This document shows positions 44,789 through 47,988 of a stretch of 47,988 bases of DNA, one piece after another. Below the pieces are notes generated by a model. The model was not told the origin of the DNA and ran no database searches. It worked only from the letters and a program-made list of their open reading frames with translations. This DNA is from Chitinophagaceae bacterium (lineage in GTDB: Bacteria > Bacteroidota > Bacteroidia > Chitinophagales > Chitinophagaceae): positions 1 to 47,988 of the forward strand of contig CANBQT010000021.1 in NCBI GenBank assembly GCA_947371755.1, written 5' to 3'. Numbering within the stretch: position 1 is the stretch's first letter; each line of letters starts with the position of its first letter. A program made the translations under genes and the position numbers.

Positions 44789-46447
44789 TTAGTTAGCTAG
44801 AATATCATATTTGCTTTTCGGCCTTTTTTCATCCTGCCATTTAAAGCTTCGGAGTTTTAGATCTTCATGATTTACCTGTCGCATGGGATATGCATTGCCC
44901 GTTAGATTATTTCTCCAAACAATTTTCTTGGGTTTGCTATCGTCAAATTCTATATCGATCATTTCTGCTTCCGATTTATTGACACCTGTAAAATGTTTGT
45001 TTTCATCTAAGCCATAATATACATTTTCCGCATTTCCTCTTGCCTGCATAAAATTAATCTGACCATCCAGGAACTCGGCTCGAATGAGAGTTCCTTTCAT
45101 CTGATTATAAAAATTAGAACTACTATCGGCCTTACTTAATGCCATTGCATTTTCAAAAACCAACAAACGTTCAGGCTTTTTATTTTGTAAATACAAATAA
45201 ATAGTATCGCCGCTGATCTGATTGTCTTTCGACCAGGCTATGGGTTCTTTAAATAGTCGAAACACCGAATCCTGCATAGAATAAAATAAACTATCTCCAA
45301 CAGCTTGTAAAGAATCTGAATATATTTTTACATGATAGAAGGCCTCGATGAATTTATCATGCGTGCTGTCTTCATTTGCTTTTTCTTTCTCACTTAAGGT
45401 ATCCCTTATCGGATGTTTAAAAGAAGAGTCCCTGATAGATGGTACCGTTCTGGTTTTTAGTAAGTCCGAAAGTTTGGCTGTATATAAAGTATCGGCGGAG
45501 ACGAATATAGAATCCTTCCCTTGCTTGATCAACAAAATTGGTTTTTGTGTGGCAAGCATGGCAGATTTTTTTTTGTTGGTCTTGATATTATTAGCCACCA
45601 GGTCATAACCTTCTGCTGTGTCTTTGCTTCTATAAACAGCGTTGCCGCTAAATTCACTTAAACCGGTAGAGTCATCAAAAACCATATCATCTGCAGTAAA
45701 AGTATAAGTACTGTCTTCAATTGATGAACGTTGATGAAGCGTGCCTCTTTTATTTTTTGTATCGAAATAACCATCCCTGGTATGTATGATTCTACTTTCG
45801 TTATATATAATACTCGGACAAGTAAATGTGGCAATTTTTGTATTAGTATTATATTGTAATGTATCTGTATCGATTTTGGTGTCAGGATCAACTAAGTGTA
45901 CATTGTTTTTAAAAATAACATCTTTTGTTTCTCCGTAATAGTATCCCTCTTTACTGGTTAGTGTAGTTTTCTTGTCAACTAATTTGCCTCCACTCCGATA
46001 CACGCCAATCTTCATTGAAACATCATAATCAAGATCATCTGTTGTAAGCACTCCTTTACCGTCTGTGAGTTTCACTTTTGTTTTTAGAAAAGCCTTTTTT
46101 TCTTTACCTAAATATTTGAGATATTGAGCATAGGTATGCACACTGTCGGCATCATTGATATGAACATTTCCATAAGCTTCCAGCATATTTTGAACCGAAT
46201 TCAAAACAATACTATCTGCATAAATCCAGGTATTTTCTTGTTTTAAAACAACATCACCACTTTTGTCGCCGGCAAGTGAAATGAGATTGGTGGCACTATC
46301 CACCTTCACTGCGCTATATCGTAAAGCCCTGATAATATCAATTTGTTTGCCGGGAACAACGGTATCGGTTGGGTTCCTTTGTGCAAAGGAACCTTGTACT
46401 GTTATCATCAACAGCAAGACCATTAACCATTTGAGTGTGCGGATCAT
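44789..46447 (-). CDS. OstA/LptA-like lipopolysaccharide-transport domain protein
   Basis: A 552-residue periplasmic protein with a signal peptide (MIRTLKWLMVLLLMITVQGSFAQ). Repeating OstA-type beta-strands follow: LKQENTWIYADSIVLNSVQNMLEAYGNVHINDADSVHTYAQYLKYLGKEKKAFLKTKVKLTDGKGVLTTDDLDYD-like segments with the Y-G-N-V-H-I and DxLxYD patterns. These form the jellyroll slide shared by LptA and LptD, suggesting a role in carrying lipid across the periplasm. It overlaps the upstream MCE gene by ATGA, so translation is probably coupled. Confidence 0.85.
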   Translation of the reverse strand: MIRTLKWLMVLLLMITVQGSFAQRNPTDTVVPGKQIDIIRALRYSAVKVDSATNLISLAGDKSGDVVLKQENTWIYADSIVLNSVQNMLEAYGNVHINDADSVHTYAQYLKYLGKEKKAFLKTKVKLTDGKGVLTTDDLDYDVSMKIGVYRSGGKLVDKKTTLTSKEGYYYGETKDVIFKNNVHLVDPDTKIDTDTLQYNTNTKIATFTCPSIIYNESRIIHTRDGYFDTKNKRGTLHQRSSIEDSTYTFTADDMVFDDSTGLSEFSGNAVYRSKDTAEGYDLVANNIKTNKKKSAMLATQKPILLIKQGKDSIFVSADTLYTAKLSDLLKTRTVPSIRDSSFKHPIRDTLSEKEKANEDSTHDKFIEAFYHVKIYSDSLQAVGDSLFYSMQDSVFRLFKEPIAWSKDNQISGDTIYLYLQNKKPERLLVFENAMALSKADSSSNFYNQMKGTLIRAEFLDGQINFMQARGNAENVYYGLDENKHFTGVNKSEAEMIDIEFDDSKPKKIVWRNNLTGNAYPMRQVNHEDLKLRSFKWQDEKRPKSKYDILAN

Positions 46448-47454
46448 TTCTCAATCAACTTGGAAGTATCACTAATGGGAGCCATCAATGGTCCACTCTT
46501 ATCCTTTTTTCCAAACACTGAAAGTTGTACATACCGCTTTGGATGAACACGAAGATCGTCTAACAATATGTTTGCACTATGTATTGAATTATTCAGATTG
46601 TTGTATAAAGATTTATCATTTAAAAGTTTTCCTAAACTGCCATCCTGAGAATCTGCTTTTGCTAAAATTGTATTTAGTTTTTCTAGTGCTAATTTCAATT
46701 GAGCTACACTGCCATTAATATCTGTTTCTGATAACTGTGCCGTTGTTTTTTCAATGTTGGTCATGGTACGAGAAAGCTTCTCATTATTATCTGCTAGATT
46801 TTTGGTGAAGCTATTGACATTGTTCATCGATTGTGTAATGCTGCCAGATTGCTCATTTAACATTTTTTCAATCGAGGCGGCTGAGCCTACTAATGTAGCA
46901 GTGGTAGCATTTAAATTCGAAACTACCGATTGCAAATTGTTCTTAGTAGAGGGATCAAAAACACCATTGATATTTTTTAACACATTATCCAATGATGAAA
47001 GTGTATTTTTTAATTGGTCGGTAACAGGTTCTAATTTATTAGCAAATTCACTTAGAACTCCTGGTTGAGAAACGGTTGCAATCGTATCTCCCGTAAGCAT
47101 ACCTTTTGAAGAAGTTCCTAACTTAATTTCAATGCTTGGAGTACCCAGCATATTTTCTCTGATAATTGCTTTTGAATTATCAGGGATCATATAATATTCC
47201 TTCAGTTTGATCGTAACTAAAATGCTGGAAAGATTTTTATCTGTATTCTCAATCTCGAAAACAGATCCCACCTGAAACCCATTAATATAAACAGGGTTGG
47301 AAACCATGAGCTGTTTGGTGTCTGTGTATTTTGCAAATATGTAATGCCCTGTTTTAAAAAGAGTTTTTCCGCGAATGAAATTATATCCAAGGATCAATAA
47401 GGTAATGGCAATGGCTGTTAAAGCCCCGACCTTGGTTTCGTTTGATATCTTCAT
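46444..47454 (-). CDS. MlaD/MCE-domain lipid-transport protein
   Basis: A 336-residue protein with an N-terminal membrane helix (KVGALTAIAITLLILGYNFIRG) and one MCE domain (about 30-120; YTDTKQLMVSNPVYINGFQVGSVFEIE, IREN MLGTPSIEIKLG region). A long helical, coiled-coil-like tail follows (about 135-310) rich in Asn, Leu and Thr (LKNTLSSLDNVLKNINGVFD, NVNSFTKNLADNNEKLSRTM). MCE proteins bind phospholipids and form hexameric tubes across the periplasm, working with a permease and ATPase (MlaE/MlaF) that are not seen here. It overlaps the OstA-like gene and follows the amidase gene by 72 bases. Confidence 0.9.
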   Translation of the reverse strand: MKISNETKVGALTAIAITLLILGYNFIRGKTLFKTGHYIFAKYTDTKQLMVSNPVYINGFQVGSVFEIENTDKNLSSILVTIKLKEYYMIPDNSKAIIRENMLGTPSIEIKLGTSSKGMLTGDTIATVSQPGVLSEFANKLEPVTDQLKNTLSSLDNVLKNINGVFDPSTKNNLQSVVSNLNATTATLVGSAASIEKMLNEQSGSITQSMNNVNSFTKNLADNNEKLSRTMTNIEKTTAQLSETDINGSVAQLKLALEKLNTILAKADSQDGSLGKLLNDKSLYNNLNNSIHSANILLDDLRVHPKRYVQLSVFGKKDKSGPLMAPISDTSKLIEK

Positions 47455-47459
47455 ATCAG

Positions 47460-47467
47460 CAAAACTA
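47460..47467 (-). promoter_or_regulatory. -7 box directly before the MCE gene
   Basis: On the minus strand TAGTTTTG, then CTGAT, then ATG 47454: a five-base gap, near leaderless. Confidence 0.5.
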
Positions 47468-47499
47468 AGGTTTCTTGCTGTGATGGGATAGGGAAGTGG

Positions 47500-47516
47500 C
47501 TGTTAAAAATTAACAG
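47500..47516 (-). terminator. Hairpin after the amidase gene
   Basis: Seven-base perfect stem CTGTTAA / TTAACAG with a three-base loop, 10 bases past the amidase stop on the minus strand. It lacks a T run, so it could be a terminator or only an mRNA stabiliser. Confidence 0.4.
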
Positions 47517-47526
47517 AAATGAACAA

Positions 47527-47988
47527 TTATTTAGCTGCCCCTGAAGAAATCTGTTTTTCCAGGGAATATTTATACCTTTTTAACGAACGAATAATCACCT
47601 CGCAGATTTCCCTTTGTCCATCTTCACTGTTTAAATAAGTTTCTTCATCCGGATTAGAAATGAATCCGGTTTCGATTAGTACAGCTGGCATTGCAACCGC
47701 TTGTAAAACCCAAATTCCCTTTTGTCTTTGTTGTGCCTGTCGACTGATTCTACCCACTTTTTGGAACTCATCCTCAATAGTTAAAGCCAGGTTTGCACTT
47801 CGTTGAAAATATTGTTGGGTCTTGATGGTAGAAATCATCATTTTGGTAGGGTCGTTCGGGTCAAAGTCGTGCAATTCTTTAGCAGAAACACTATCCATAT
47901 AAAGGTCCATATTCTCGCTAAGTGCTTCTTTTTTTGCATCTGTTTTGCCTACTCCATAAATATAAGTTTCTGTTCCTTTGGCGGGATT
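47527..47988 (-). CDS. N-acetylmuramoyl-L-alanine amidase, C-terminal part
   Basis: The frame is open to the right window edge, so only the last 153 residues are seen (NPAKGTETYIYGVGKTDAKK onward). Amidase_3 features are present: the GTETY-like substrate motif, SANLALTIEDEFQKVGRISRQAQQRQKGIWVLQAVAMPAVLIETGFISNPDEE, where the glutamate in LIETGFISN is the catalytic/zinc-site residue. It cleaves the amide between MurNAc and L-Ala for daughter-cell separation. The order amidase, MCE, OstA-like on one strand links wall and outer-membrane maintenance. The N-terminus, signal and first zinc ligands lie outside. Confidence 0.92.
   Translation of the reverse strand, partial: NPAKGTETYIYGVGKTDAKKEALSENMDLYMDSVSAKELHDFDPNDPTKMMISTIKTQQYFQRSANLALTIEDEFQKVGRISRQAQQRQKGIWVLQAVAMPAVLIETGFISNPDEETYLNSEDGQREICEVIIRSLKRYKYSLEKQISSGAAK

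Overview
The window reads as chromosomal DNA of a member of the Bacteroidota, most likely family Chitinophagaceae. The evidence is an AT-rich genome with almost no Shine-Dalgarno sequences, repeated -7 boxes of the form TAnnTTTG upstream of genes, and a lineage-typical gene set: a carboxypeptidase-like-domain TonB receptor, an sdhCAB operon with a single cytochrome b, rpmB-rpmG followed by a DUF4295 protein, YtxJ of the bacillithiol system, Reg_prop propeller repeats, and an amidase/MCE/OstA-like cluster. No tRNA, 16S/23S rRNA, CRISPR array, insertion sequence or prophage was seen. The genus assignment is inference. No gene-free stretch exceeds 300 bp.

Layout. 1-5.8 kb: the tail of a small unknown protein, a secreted seven-repeat beta-propeller, argS divergent from a GtrA-family membrane protein, and a secreted parallel beta-helix protein. 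5.8-10.7 kb: dnaK, a fatty-acid desaturase that closely resembles eukaryotic sphingolipid delta-4 desaturases, a thiolase and a GNAT acetyltransferase. 10.7-17.2 kb: a minus-strand sulfur cluster (TauE/SafE exporter, CstB-like persulfide dioxygenase-rhodanese, a split YeeE/YedE transporter and a TsdA-like diheme cytochrome), with a DUF6588 protein at its end. Beside it lie an unknown coiled-coil protein, YtxJ and a 40-residue lipoprotein. 17.3-27.7 kb: mpl, a DnaQ-like exonuclease, a DPM1-like glycosyltransferase, an EamA transporter, a TonB receptor, a large S9 peptidase and trmN6. 27.7-35.6 kb: sdhCAB, a MacB/FtsX-type permease, tsaD and an ABC-F ATPase. 35.7-43.6 kb: rpmB-rpmG-DUF4295, ftsY, a small beta-barrel-like protein, a prenyl synthase, an amino-acid permease, a DUF2027/Smr protein, RNase P RNA and prfB with its programmed +1 frameshift. 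43.6-48 kb: nhaA, an OstA-like protein, an MCE/MlaD protein and the C-terminal end of a cell-wall amidase.

How the genes work together. Most are housekeeping: translation (argS, rpmB, rpmG, prfB, rnpB, tsaD, ABC-F), protein folding and targeting (dnaK, ftsY), cell wall and outer membrane (mpl, amidase, MCE, OstA-like), and respiration (sdhCAB). The most distinctive accessory unit is the sulfur cluster. Its parts could oxidise low-molecular-weight persulfides to sulfite or thiosulfate, move these across the membrane and oxidise thiosulfate to tetrathionate; YtxJ nearby points to bacillithiol as the thiol carrier.

Non-coding signals of interest: (i) several start codons sit exactly four bases after a -7 box, which predicts leaderless mRNAs; (ii) a composite repeat made of TAAAAAG heptamers plus two palindromes occurs directly after the stop codons of two unrelated genes, and a third heptamer array sits in the trmN6 leader; (iii) the prfB frameshift site keeps a perfect AGGAGG although SD sequences are otherwise nearly absent.
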